DNA of 64,000 nucleotides from the NCBI GenBank assembly GCA_015060735.1, contig SUXX01000001.1, positions 62,001-126,000 of the forward strand. The letters are read 5' to 3'. The notes below the pieces were generated by a model. That model was not told the DNA's origin and made no database searches. It was given only the letters and a program-made list of their open reading frames with translations. Positions 26,033 through 34,483 of the stretch are shown here, one piece after another. Each line of letters opens with the position of its first letter. The first letter of the stretch is position 1. Position numbers and translations under genes: made by a program. The stretch is from Bacteroides sp. (GTDB taxonomy: Bacteria; Bacteroidota; Bacteroidia; Bacteroidales; Bacteroidaceae).

Positions 26033-26455
26033 TTAATGTGCAATTCTCCGTTCGCCGATAATCAGGAAAAGCTCGTCTTTCAAGTCATCCGGCAATTCGA
26101 TGCCCCGTAGTTGGAGGCTACGACACCAACCGGCCACTTCGTCGTCCTTGCAAGTGAGCATCACTTCGCGGAACTCGTCCACTTCCTCATCAGTATATTC
26201 GTCCGAGTAACGTCCGCGATAGCGATCCAACTCCTCGTCGTTGTAGTATTCGATGCCCTTGCTCACAGCAGCCAGGAGGCTGTCCTTTTCACATGTTTCG
26301 TGCTGACCGCAACATTCGGCATCGGCTTCTACAATCTCGGGGATGGCTTCCAACTCGCCACGTTCTATCTTCCGGTTGATTCGATGATAGTATATCTTTC
26401 CGATTACCATCGCTATGATGGTCAATACTATGAGAGCAACAATTAAAAACCACAT
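26033..26455 (-). CDS. Membrane protein with CCxxHxxC motif, unknown
   Basis: Starting at 26455 the protein has 140 residues: one N-terminal membrane helix (about 2-22), a Cys/His cluster CCGQHETC (C48, C49, H52, C55), then an acidic helical domain ending in LPDDLKDELFLIIGERR. I do not recognise a named family. The cluster could bind a transition metal, and its place directly ahead of a Zn/Mn-type permease makes a metal-handling role worth considering, although this is inference. It begins 5 bases after the aroA stop and so belongs to the same operon. Confidence 0.7.
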   Translation of the reverse strand: MWFLIVALIVLTIIAMVIGKIYYHRINRKIERGELEAIPEIVEADAECCGQHETCEKDSLLAAVSKGIEYYNDEELDRYRGRYSDEYTDEEVDEFREVMLTCKDDEVAGWCRSLQLRGIELPDDLKDELFLIIGERRIAH

Positions 26456-26460
26456 AATGT

Positions 26461-27687
26461 TTATATCTCCTTGATGATGAAGCCCGCTTGATGCAAATCG
26501 TCCCAATAGCGGGGATAGGATTTGCTGACTACTTGCGGGTTGTTAATGGTTATATCGGGTAAAACCAGCGAGGCCGGAGCAAAAGCCATAGCCATGCGGT
26601 GGTCTTCGTAAGTGTCGATGGATTCGATGCTTCGAGGACATCGTTTCTCTTCCCAAGACAGGACTGAGCCTTCGGATTCTTGAAGCACATATCCCAATTT
26701 GCCCATTTCGCGGATAAGGGCAGCTATGCGGTCGGTTTCCTTTATTTTCAGGGTTTGAAGCCCACTGAAACGGAAGGGGATGTTGAGCAAAGCACATGTT
26801 ACGACGAACGTTTGAGCCAAATCGGGCTGGTTGATGAAATTATATTCCATCCGCTTGATGGGCTTGCCCTCTTTCCGAAGGATGACGTTTGGACCTTCGT
26901 GGATGGTCTTTACACCTAGCGAGGCAAATAATTCGGCCACTTTGCTATCTCCCTGATAACTTTTCTCGAACAGTCCGGGCAAGGTGATGGTGGCCTCTTT
27001 AGAAAGGGACGCCATCTGATACCAGTAAGAGGCTGCACTCCAATCGCTTTCGATGGCATAGGGAACGGATTGATAGGGCTGAGGCTCTACGACAAGCACA
27101 TGGTCGGTTTCCCAACGGGCTTTAGCTCCGAAGTCGGCCATCAGTTGTAGGGTCAAGTTGATGTAAGGACGGGAGATGATGTCGCCCGTCAAAGTGAGCT
27201 TTAACCCTTGAGGAAGGGTAGGGCCTATCATCAACAAGGCTGAAATGTATTGCGAACTGACATTGCCAGGCAAGCTGATGGCGGAACGAGTTAAGGCTTT
27301 ACCCCGGATTCGTAACGGAGGATAACCCTCATGGGATACATATTCGATGTCGGCTCCCAGTTCGCGGAGAGCATCGACCAACACCTGAATGGGGCGTTGT
27401 TGCATCCGTTGGGTGCCGGTAATCATTCGTTCGCCCGGTGTGACGGATAAATAGGCCGTGAGAAATCGCATGGCCGTGCCGGCAGCTTGAATATCGATGG
27501 TGTCATTGGGTTGTCCGTTCAAGGCACGAATCATGACTTGGGTATCGTCGCAATCCGACAGATTTTCGATGGGATAAAGCCCATTCCCCAAGGCGTTGAT
27601 AATCAAAGCACGATTGCTGATGCTCTTGGAGGAGGGCAACAGAATGGTGGCATGGATGCTATCGGGGGGCGTGATTTGTATTCTCAT
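26461..27687 (-). CDS. aroA: 3-phosphoshikimate 1-carboxyvinyltransferase (EPSP synthase)
   Basis: Starting at 27687 the enzyme has 408 residues. It condenses shikimate-3-phosphate with PEP in aromatic amino-acid synthesis. Conserved active-site segments appear in order: LPSSKSISNRAL (about 18-29), GTAMRFL, NVSSQYISALL, QPDLAQTFVV, LKIKETDRI and EDHRMAMAFA. An in-frame ATG eight codons earlier is possible but lies on the promoter -7 box. It heads the five-gene minus-strand operon; aroB is at 33227 in a separate unit. Confidence 0.96.
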   Translation of the reverse strand: MRIQITPPDSIHATILLPSSKSISNRALIINALGNGLYPIENLSDCDDTQVMIRALNGQPNDTIDIQAAGTAMRFLTAYLSVTPGERMITGTQRMQQRPIQVLVDALRELGADIEYVSHEGYPPLRIRGKALTRSAISLPGNVSSQYISALLMIGPTLPQGLKLTLTGDIISRPYINLTLQLMADFGAKARWETDHVLVVEPQPYQSVPYAIESDWSAASYWYQMASLSKEATITLPGLFEKSYQGDSKVAELFASLGVKTIHEGPNVILRKEGKPIKRMEYNFINQPDLAQTFVVTCALLNIPFRFSGLQTLKIKETDRIAALIREMGKLGYVLQESEGSVLSWEEKRCPRSIESIDTYEDHRMAMAFAPASLVLPDITINNPQVVSKSYPRYWDDLHQAGFIIKEI

Positions 27688-27708
27688 CTTTATCTGCTTA
27701 TAGAGTTG

Positions 27709-27739
27709 CAAAAATAGTACATTTTAAGAAGGTGAGCAA
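27709..27739 (-). promoter_or_regulatory. Promoter for aroA operon
   Basis: On the minus strand TTG (plus 27737-27739), 20 bases, TATTTTTG (plus 27709-27716). Its location supports the start at 27687. Confidence 0.65.
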
Positions 27740-27773
27740 ATAAAGTGGATGTAAACGGATTTTTTAATTGCCT

Positions 27774-28874
27774 TCAAAAGGACATGATGGGAGGTTCGAA
27801 ATCCAGTTCTAATTGTTTCCAGTTGTGATGTCCTTCTTCTTTTTCTTCTTTGGGGTTGGAAACCGAAAGACCTATCAGGCGGATGGGGCGTAGGCTGTAA
27901 TCTACTTCCTTCAAGAGCCGTTTGGCCAGGGGAAGGATGTCGTCCATGTTCATCAAATCCTTTTCCTGGGTAATGCTCCGGGTGATTTGTTTGAAGTCGT
28001 AGAACTTGATTTTGAGCGTGAGGGTAGTACCGGTAAATTCGCTTCTTTTCAAGCGACCTACCAATTCGGTGGCTACATGATACAATTCGATGATGACCGA
28101 CGAGGATTGATGGACGTCCTTTTCGAGGGTATGCTCACACCCTACAGACTTGCGGATGCGGGTAGACTCTACCGGACGCAAATCAATTCCCCGAGCAAAG
28201 TCATAATACAGATAACCGGCCTTGCCGAACAGGCGGGTCAGCATTTCGAGGGTGCATTGTTGCAGGTCGCTTCCCTTGTGTATGCCCAAGGCGTGCATCT
28301 TTTGGGCGGTAACGGGGCCGATGCCCCAAAACGATTCGATGGGGAGCTTGGCGATAAACTCCAGGGCCTGGTCGGGATGGATGGTGCAAAGTCCATCGGG
28401 CTTGCGATAATCGGAAGCGACTTTGGCCAGGAACTTGTTGTAAGAGATGCCGGCCGAGGCTATCAGGTGCAACTCGGTGCGAATGCGTTGCTTGATTTCT
28501 TTAGCGATGTCTACGGCCAGGGAGATGCCAGGCTTGTTTTGGGTGACATCCAGAAAGGCTTCGTCCAGGGATAAAGGTTCGATGAGGTCGGTGTAGGCGT
28601 GGAAGATTTCGTGAATCCGAGCCGATACTTCTTTATATACATCCATCCTTCCCGATACAAAAATCAGCTCCGGACAAAGGCGTTTGGCTTTTTGTGACGA
28701 CATGGCCGAACGGACACCGAACTTTCGAGCTTCGTAGCTGGCTGCTGCTACCACTCCCCGTTGCTCGGCATGGCCGACCGCAATCGGCTTGCCTCGCAAT
28801 TCGGGATGGTCTCTTTGCTCGACGGATGCATAGAAAGCATCCATGTCGATGTGTATGATTTTTCGTTCGGTCAT
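27774..28874 (-). CDS. dinB: DNA polymerase IV
   Basis: This 366-residue Y-family polymerase copies past damaged bases. The palm carboxylates are D10 and D12 (HIDMDAFYASVEQ) with D104-E105 in SLDEAFLDV. The thumb helix-hairpin-helix region (WGIGPVTAQKMHALGI) and a little-finger domain follow, and the tail QLELDFEPPIMSF could bind the sliding clamp. It lies 24 bases after the hydrolase gene on the same strand, so co-transcription is possible. I see no recognisable SOS operator. Confidence 0.94.
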   Translation of the reverse strand: MTERKIIHIDMDAFYASVEQRDHPELRGKPIAVGHAEQRGVVAAASYEARKFGVRSAMSSQKAKRLCPELIFVSGRMDVYKEVSARIHEIFHAYTDLIEPLSLDEAFLDVTQNKPGISLAVDIAKEIKQRIRTELHLIASAGISYNKFLAKVASDYRKPDGLCTIHPDQALEFIAKLPIESFWGIGPVTAQKMHALGIHKGSDLQQCTLEMLTRLFGKAGYLYYDFARGIDLRPVESTRIRKSVGCEHTLEKDVHQSSSVIIELYHVATELVGRLKRSEFTGTTLTLKIKFYDFKQITRSITQEKDLMNMDDILPLAKRLLKEVDYSLRPIRLIGLSVSNPKEEKEEGHHNWKQLELDFEPPIMSF

Positions 28875-28898
28875 TCTTTTAGGGAAAGTTCCGAGTGG

Positions 28899-30740
28899 TT
28901 ATAGGGCCGGAAGGAGGTGTTTCCACACCAGGTTGATTTCGGCTTGCATGTCTTCGATAGCTGCGGTCATGGCGATGACGGTGTTTTGCTCGGGCAAGAT
29001 GAGGATGTATTGTCCGTTGGCACCATCGGCACGCACACCGTTATGACGACAACGCCACATCTGATAGCCATAGCCTTGTAACCAGTCGCTATTCTTCGGA
29101 TTTTCGGTGATGTTGTCGAATCTCATGTGGGTAGGACAGGAGTTGGTATGCTTGGTGGTTGCTTCGTCTATCCACGAGGCTGGAAGAATCTGTTGGCCAT
29201 TCCATTGTCCGCGTTGTAGGAATAATTGTCCCACTTTAGCCAAATCCTCGGTCTTGAGATAAAGTCCCCATCCGCCCAGGTTGATGCCTTGCGGACTTTC
29301 TTGCCAGGTGGCTCCTACGATGCCCAATGGACGGAACAAGCGGGGGTAGAGGTAGTCGATGGCCTTTTGGCCGGTAACTTTCTGTACGATAGCCGAGAGC
29401 ATGTAGCTGCCCAGAGTGTTGTAAGCATAGAAGGTGCCCGGTTCATGTTCGACAGGAGCAGCGAGGAAGGTAGTTACCCAGTCTTCCTTGTCGGTGAGCT
29501 TCCTAATGCTGGGGGCAACATCGTGACCGGTGGTCATGGTCAGCAAGTGGCGGATTTCCATCTTCTTCAGGTTGTCGCTGACGGTGGCCGGTAGCTTGTC
29601 GGGGAAGAAGGAGATGACCTTGTCGGTTACTTTCAGCTTGCCCTCGGCTACGGCAAAACCGATGGCCGTAGCAGCAAAGGTCTTGCTCACGGAGTTCAGG
29701 ATATGGGGCGTGTTGCGTTTGCCTTCGCCCAGCCATTGTTCTTTGATTACTTTGCCATCCTTTACAATCATGATGCTATGCAGGTCTTGTCCGGCTTTTT
29801 GCACGGCATTCAGGTATTTGTCGAAGGCCTTATCCAACTTCTTGTATGATTCTCCGCGTGGCAGGGATTTGGTCAGGTCGTTGTAGTTGATAAGTTCGAT
29901 GTTCTTGGCTTTCAAAGCTTCTTTTACCTTTTCGCTGGTGAAGAGGTCGGTCACACCCTGGCGGTCTGTGGCTACGTTTTCATAGCCTACATGGCCTACG
30001 GTTTGCATTTCTTCGTTGTTCAGTGCCGGATGGTCGAGGAACATGTAGTTCTTACCCGGTTCCAACTTGTCGAGTGCCCGTAGGAAGCTGGCTTCTTTTT
30101 CGGCCGAGGTGCCTCTAGGTCCGTCGTAGCCGATGTAGTTCAAGGCGTATTCTTTGAAGGCGGTGCCCGAGTCGACGAGTGGCAGATGGTATTCTTTGCT
30201 CAGTCGTTTCATGAGTTCTTCTACTTCGGGGGCAAAGGCCAATGAACCCATGTGGCCGGAAATGTGGCTGATGTGTGGGATGTTTTTCAAGGCCAACTCT
30301 ATTTGGGCACGGGCTTCCTGTTCGATTTCGGCCAGGTTCCATTTGTTCTCTGTGATGGAGCGTCCTTCGTATCCCTCCCGAGGTGTCATCATGGGCCAGA
30401 AGTATCCGTTCTCGTCTACCAGGCTGGGGCAATGGGTGAGCGGACGCCACTTCACGTTGTCCCACTCGCTGGTGATGGTAAAGTGCAGGCCGACGTCGAT
30501 GCCCGGATTTTCACGCAACATGCGGGCTGCTTCGGGGAACCAGGCCGTGGTGACCATCACTTCGATACTGGTTTCAATGCCATTCTTGTATCCTTCCAGA
30601 CAAGCGATGTTGGCTGCCCGGAAAGAGCCCATATCATCGGCACGGATAATCAGACGTGGGTTGTTTTCTTGGGCCGTAAGCGGTAAAGTCATGGCCATCA
30701 TCATTGTAGAGCAAATCATACTTCTTATTTTTTGAACCAT
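28899..30740 (-). CDS. ChbG/YdjC deacetylase fused to serine hydrolase
   Basis: One 613-residue exported protein carries two enzyme domains. After a signal peptide (about 1-24), residues 28-290 match the YdjC/ChbG carbohydrate deacetylase fold, with metal ligands D36 (RADDMG), H86 (GLHFTI) and H163 (SGHMGS). Residues about 305-613 match the class C beta-lactamase-type serine hydrolases: SVSK at 350-353 supplies the nucleophile and base, and a YAYN segment (438-441) resembles the YxN box. ChbG removes N-acetyl groups from chito-oligosaccharides, and class C-like hydrolases act on esters, peptides or D-amino-acid bonds. A joint role on amino-sugar or peptidoglycan-derived material is inferred. 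No frameshift joins the parts. Confidence 0.85.
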   Translation of the reverse strand: MVQKIRSMICSTMMMAMTLPLTAQENNPRLIIRADDMGSFRAANIACLEGYKNGIETSIEVMVTTAWFPEAARMLRENPGIDVGLHFTITSEWDNVKWRPLTHCPSLVDENGYFWPMMTPREGYEGRSITENKWNLAEIEQEARAQIELALKNIPHISHISGHMGSLAFAPEVEELMKRLSKEYHLPLVDSGTAFKEYALNYIGYDGPRGTSAEKEASFLRALDKLEPGKNYMFLDHPALNNEEMQTVGHVGYENVATDRQGVTDLFTSEKVKEALKAKNIELINYNDLTKSLPRGESYKKLDKAFDKYLNAVQKAGQDLHSIMIVKDGKVIKEQWLGEGKRNTPHILNSVSKTFAATAIGFAVAEGKLKVTDKVISFFPDKLPATVSDNLKKMEIRHLLTMTTGHDVAPSIRKLTDKEDWVTTFLAAPVEHEPGTFYAYNTLGSYMLSAIVQKVTGQKAIDYLYPRLFRPLGIVGATWQESPQGINLGGWGLYLKTEDLAKVGQLFLQRGQWNGQQILPASWIDEATTKHTNSCPTHMRFDNITENPKNSDWLQGYGYQMWRCRHNGVRADGANGQYILILPEQNTVIAMTAAIEDMQAEINLVWKHLLPAL

Positions 30741-30910
30741 AATAGTAGGTGTTTAGGTTAATATCTTTTTGGAGTTCGAAAGATACAAAAAAATGGGGAA
30801 ATGTGATGCGAATCGGCCAAGAAACTCTGTTAAATAATTGCGTGACATGAACCGAAGGCATGGATTCTTGTTATTATGGGAAACGCATATTAAACTTTAA
30901 CTAAATTTAG

Positions 30911-32050
30911 ATGAGTATGAAAAAAACGATTCTTTTATCAGTATTTGCCTTGTTGGGGGTACTGGGTATGAATGCTCAAATCGAAGTGGTCGAAGGAGGA
31001 GGCTTCTGGGATAATTGGTCGATGGGCTATCGTAGCGGGGGAACCATGAAGATGAGTGGTGCTCCGTTCATCAAGAGTGCCCGTCCGGTATTCGGCCTCA
31101 GCATCGGCAAGCAATGGACACCTATTCTGGGTACAGAAATCCAGGGCTTGGGTTACATCAACACGACAAAAAGCAAAACGGCCATTGATGCCTCGGAACT
31201 TGCTTTGATTACCAACATGAACCTGATGAACCTTTTTGGTGGTTACGAAGGCATGCCGCGTACGTTCGAGATTGAAACTGCTACCGGTTTTGGATGGTTG
31301 CATCATTATATGAAAGGTGCGGGCGACACGAACGACATCTCAGCTCGTGTAGGATTGAATTTCAATTTCAACCTGGGTGAAAGCAAGGCATGGACGTTCG
31401 GCATCCGTCCCGCCATTGTCTATAACCTGACGGGAAACTTTCCGCAAGAAAAGCTAGCCTTTGATAAGGACCGTGCCCGTTTCGAAGTGTTGACGAGCTT
31501 TACCTATCATTTCGCCAACTCAGAAGGCCAACGACACTTTGCGATGGTGCCGGTGGTAGACCCTTTGGCTATGGCAGCTATGAACGAAGAAATCAATGTG
31601 ATGCGTGAAACCATCGCTGCTCAGGAAGCGGCCATTGCAGCTTCGGCTCTCGAAATAGCGGATTTGCAAAATAGTTTGAATGATTGTCAGAATGCGGCCA
31701 ACCAACCAGCTGAGCCTGCCGTAACCAATATCTTGGAATCCATCGTGGCCTTCCAGTTCAACCAGGCCGTGATTCAGCCTTCTCAGATGCCAACCATCGA
31801 ACGCATCGCCACTTATTTGAAGGATAATCCGGGTGTGAATGCCGTTATCAATGGATATGCTTCGCCAGAAGGTACGGAAGAATACAACTTGCAACTTTCT
31901 CAACGTCGTGCCGATGCCATGAAGTCTGTTTTGGTGGATAAGTATGGCATTGATGCTTCTCGTATCGAAGCGATTGGTCACGGCATCGGTGACATCTTCT
32001 CCGAGCCGGCTTGGAATCGGGTAGGTATCTGCACCATCGAGCTGAAATAA
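30911..32050 (+). CDS. OmpA family outer-membrane protein
   Basis: The 379-residue protein has a signal peptide (cleavage near NAQ, about residue 23; an ATG two codons in may be the real start). The N-terminal part (about 25-205) has alternating beta-strand character of an eight-strand barrel. A heptad-like helical segment (about 220-260, NEEINVMRETIAAQEAAIAASALEI) leads to a C-terminal OmpA domain (about 275-379) with INGYASPEGTEEYN and LSQRRADAMKSVL, which binds peptidoglycan. It likely tethers the outer membrane to the wall and is probably abundant. A repeat-derived terminator follows. Confidence 0.9.
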   Translation: MSMKKTILLSVFALLGVLGMNAQIEVVEGGGFWDNWSMGYRSGGTMKMSGAPFIKSARPVFGLSIGKQWTPILGTEIQGLGYINTTKSKTAIDASELALITNMNLMNLFGGYEGMPRTFEIETATGFGWLHHYMKGAGDTNDISARVGLNFNFNLGESKAWTFGIRPAIVYNLTGNFPQEKLAFDKDRARFEVLTSFTYHFANSEGQRHFAMVPVVDPLAMAAMNEEINVMRETIAAQEAAIAASALEIADLQNSLNDCQNAANQPAEPAVTNILESIVAFQFNQAVIQPSQMPTIERIATYLKDNPGVNAVINGYASPEGTEEYNLQLSQRRADAMKSVLVDKYGIDASRIEAIGHGIGDIFSEPAWNRVGICTIELK

Positions 32051-32074
32051 AGTATGCTGATACATCCTTTCAAG

Positions 32075-32114
32075 AAAACGCCTTCGTATTTTAATAAAAC
32101 GCGAAGGCGTTTTT
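32075..32114 (+). terminator. ompA-like gene terminator (GAAGGCG repeat)
   Basis: AAAACGCCTTCG (32075-32086) pairs with CGAAGGCGTTTT (32102-32113) as a 12-bp stem followed by Ts. It is made of the same unit as the repeats at 11.2, 21.9 and 48.2 kb. Confidence 0.7.
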
Positions 32115-32200
32115 GTGTAAACATGCAGGTGTTTTTTCGTGTAAATCAGTTGGTTTTCCCTGTAACTCAGGCGAAAATGCATGAAAACAACGAGGTTTTG
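32075..32200 (+). repeat. Degenerate ~22-24 nt tandem units after ompA-like gene
   Basis: Units of the form (A/G)AGG(C/T)GTTTTTxxGTGTAAA follow one another with a period of 22-24 bases (starts near 32102, 32125, 32148 and 32170), each less like the first. The first unit includes AAAACGC-GAAG-GCGTTTT, a 7-bp stem with a GAAG tetraloop. No reading frame is preserved across units. Confidence 0.55.
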
Positions 32201-32691
32201 AAATTTTTGAGATTGATAAATTGTTAATTAAGGTTGTTGGCGATAATGTTGGTGTTTGTATAATAATTCATGCGTTTTTAGGCGAAAAATGGCTGATTTA
32301 AGAATGCTTTTCGATAAAACAAGCTGGTTCTTATGGCTTTTTAGGCTTTTATAAGTCTGTTTTTTCTTTCGATTTTTCTGGTTTGAAGAGGGAATTTGTA
32401 GTGTTTGAATTTGTATTTGCTTAATAGTCAAGTGGTTGTAAAACAATGGTAGTCAGGTAGTCAGTAGTCAGTTAGTTGAAACATCGATTTTACACTATAA
32501 ATGTATATATATAATTAATATATAAATATATATTTAATGTATAAATGTTAATAAAATATGTATTCTCAAAAAAACAAACTGACTATCTGACTACTTGACT
32601 ACCCTCTAAATATTATAATTTCTTTCATCAACTACCCCAAACAATTCACTCCCTTTCTATGTTTAGGTATTATCAATTAAATGCGTGAAAT
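32115..32691. other. Non-coding, very AT-rich intergenic region
   Basis: No gene is supported in this stretch. It holds the tail of the tandem units, an AT-rich region, the TAGTCAG inverted repeat at 32449-32602, and about 90 bases before the thioredoxin gene in which I see no clear promoter. Confidence 0.7.
32449..32602. repeat. TAGTCAG-array inverted repeat with AT-rich centre
   Basis: The left arm (about 32449-32475) holds three TAGTCAG or AGTAGTCAG-like copies. The right arm (32575-32602) is its near-perfect reverse complement, differing at a few bases. The ~97-base centre is almost purely A and T. Arms made of short direct repeats around an AT-rich core could extrude as a cruciform or be a remnant of a small mobile element. 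Confidence 0.6.
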
Positions 32692-32988
32692 ATGGATAGA
32701 TTTAAAGAAATGATTCAATCGTCCAAACTTGTTTTGGTCGATTTTTATGCGGAATGGTGTGGCCCGTGTAAAATGATGAAGCCGCGACTACTTGACGTTG
32801 CTGAGCGTATAGGCGATAATGCTAAAATAGTCGAAATAGATGTAGACAAAGAGAAGGAAATTGCTGATCGTTGCCGTATTCAGTCAGTTCCCACCTTCAT
32901 TATATATAAGAACGGCAAAGAATTATGGAGGCAGAGCGGCTTAATCTCTACCATAGCCTTGTTACAGCTATTGAAAGATTATCAATAA
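32692..32988 (+). CDS. Thioredoxin-family protein (short)
   Basis: The 98-residue protein is a single thioredoxin fold without a signal peptide. The active-site pair C23-C26 lies in YAEWCGPCKMM, and the cis-Pro in QSVPTFIIYKNG. It is shorter and more divergent than the trxA product at 20926, with no obvious partner gene. It may reduce a specific target rather than serve as the general thioredoxin. It stands alone after a 640-base non-coding stretch, and tRNA-Pro follows on the opposite strand. Confidence 0.88.
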   Translation: MDRFKEMIQSSKLVLVDFYAEWCGPCKMMKPRLLDVAERIGDNAKIVEIDVDKEKEIADRCRIQSVPTFIIYKNGKELWRQSGLISTIALLQLLKDYQ

Positions 32989-33040
32989 AATAACGAAAAT
33001 GATAGCAGGCACTAACGCATAGTATTCAAGCAACCTGCCT

Positions 33041-33081
33041 AAAAAGAAAAAGCATCGACAATCATCAGATTATCAATGCTT
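33041..33081 (-). terminator. Terminator after tRNA-Pro
   Basis: On the minus strand AAGCATTGATAATC pairs with GATTGTCGATGCTT (two wobbles, loop TGAT), followed by TTTCTTTTT. Confidence 0.72.
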
Positions 33082-33089
33082 TTTTTGTG

Positions 33090-33164
33090 TCGGGATGACT
33101 GGATTCGAACCAGCGACCTCGCGCCCCCCAGACGTGTACTCTAACCGGACTGAGCTACATCCCG
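33090..33164 (-). tRNA. tRNA-Pro (anticodon GGG)
   Basis: On the minus strand the gene folds as a cloverleaf: acceptor CGGGATG/CATCCCG with discriminator A, D-arm with GCTC/GAGT, anticodon loop CTGGGGG with GGG at plus 33127-33129, and T-arm CTGG-TTCGAAT-CCAG. CCA is not encoded. The anticodon stem contains an A-C mismatch at the 28-42 pair. A terminator hairpin follows. Confidence 0.93.
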
Positions 33165-33226
33165 AACTTTTCGGATGCAAAAGTACACCTTATTTTGGAA
33201 AATACAAACAATTCTTCCCTTTTTTC

Positions 33227-34288
33227 TTAGCAGCCCATCGTTTCACGATAGAAATCGAGCATCTCAAAAATTTCTTCTTTGTTGGCCGATTGGTTGATGC
33301 GAATGTCGCCAATTTCGCCTAAAAGGGTGAAGTTGATGATGCCTGAAGTGTTTTTCTTATCATGGGTCATGAATTCGTACAGTGTGTCGTATTGCTTGCA
33401 ATCAAAGGCAAAAACGCCATAGTTTTCCTTGATGAATCGGACGGTTTGGCGGAGTTTTTCCTTGGGAAAACCTACTTTTATGTGTGAGAAATAGAGTTCG
33501 CAAACGATACCCCATGCTACGGCATAACCGTGGAGAACAGGATGTTGGTGAGCCAATGCCAAACTTTCGAAAGCATGTCCTACGGTGTGTCCCAGATTCA
33601 AGGCCTTTCGGATACCCTTTTCGAACGGGTCTTGCTCTACGATGTCTTCCTTGATTTGTACGGACAAGGCAACCAGCTCCTGAAGTTTTCCATAATCAAT
33701 CTGATTCATGTCGAAATTCAGCAATTCGGCCCAATGGCTTGTGGTGCTGATAAGCCCGTGCTTCAACATCTCGGCATAACCGGACAGTATGTTGGGATGA
33801 TCCAATGACTGGAGAAAACGGGTGTCAATTAGTACATGGGTGGCCGGCGAGAATACACCGATTTCGTTCTTTAACCCATTGAAATTGATGCCGGTCTTTC
33901 CACCTACCGAGGCGTCTACCATGGCCAATAAGGTAGTAGGGATATTGATGTAGGGGATACCACGTTTGAAGGTAGAGGCTGCAAATCCTCCTAAATCGGT
34001 CACCATACCTCCACCCAAATTAATCATCAACGAATGTCGGGTGGCACCTTGGTTGCCCAGTGATGTCCAGACGGATGCCAAAGTTTCCAACGTCTTGTGT
34101 GCGTCACCGGCTTCAATGCATAAAATACCGGCTTCTTTCAGGCCGGGAATGTGCTCGATAAACGGAAGACAACAATCACGGGTATTTTGGTCGGTTAAGA
34201 TGAAAATCTTGTCGTGAGAACACTCACACGCGGTTTGGGCGAGGTTTTCCTGGATATTGGGGCATATAATAACTTTCTGTTTGCTCAT
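33227..34288 (-). CDS. aroB: 3-dehydroquinate synthase
   Basis: The 353-residue NAD-dependent, zinc-dependent enzyme closes the DAHP ring in the second step of the shikimate pathway. The NAD-binding and active-site segments are visible: GGGMVTDLGGFAAS (about 92-105), IPTTLLAMVDASVGGKTGIN (about 116-135), the zinc-ligand Glu in GYAEMLKHG, and the zinc-ligand His in LNLGHTVGHAFE. Length is typical. It is transcribed away from the barrel-protein gene. A -7 box (TATTTTTG on the minus strand, plus 34309-34316) lies close upstream. Confidence 0.96.
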   Translation of the reverse strand: MSKQKVIICPNIQENLAQTACECSHDKIFILTDQNTRDCCLPFIEHIPGLKEAGILCIEAGDAHKTLETLASVWTSLGNQGATRHSLMINLGGGMVTDLGGFAASTFKRGIPYINIPTTLLAMVDASVGGKTGINFNGLKNEIGVFSPATHVLIDTRFLQSLDHPNILSGYAEMLKHGLISTTSHWAELLNFDMNQIDYGKLQELVALSVQIKEDIVEQDPFEKGIRKALNLGHTVGHAFESLALAHQHPVLHGYAVAWGIVCELYFSHIKVGFPKEKLRQTVRFIKENYGVFAFDCKQYDTLYEFMTHDKKNTSGIINFTLLGEIGDIRINQSANKEEIFEMLDFYRETMGC

Positions 34289-34359
34289 AGTTTTCTTTTG
34301 TTTGAATGCAAAAATAGAGAAATTTATACAAATTATGTTCGCGTCTCCAAATATTTTGT

Positions 34360-34367
34360 TACTTTTG
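34360..34367 (+). promoter_or_regulatory. -7 box for the TonB-receptor-like gene
   Basis: TACTTTTG fits the -7 consensus and would give a 5' leader of a little over 100 bases before the start at 34484. No clear TTG lies at -33. Confidence 0.4.
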
Positions 34368-34483
34368 TCGCTGATTTTAGGATATTAGTCGATTTTAAGG
34401 GAAAAAATATATCTTTTTTTAAACCTTTGCGGTGCGGAAGTGTCCAACCCAATAAATCGATAGAAAGAAAAAAGATTATAATA

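Noticed and set aside
32449..32602. TAGTCAG arrays considered as insertion-sequence ends
   Set aside because: No transposase or target duplication is visible, and the centre is only ~97 bases of A/T. Kept as a repeat only.
34214..34483. N-terminal extension of the TonB-receptor-like protein
   Set aside because: The frame is open but overlaps aroB and the promoter region, and the ATG at 34484 starts a clear signal peptide.
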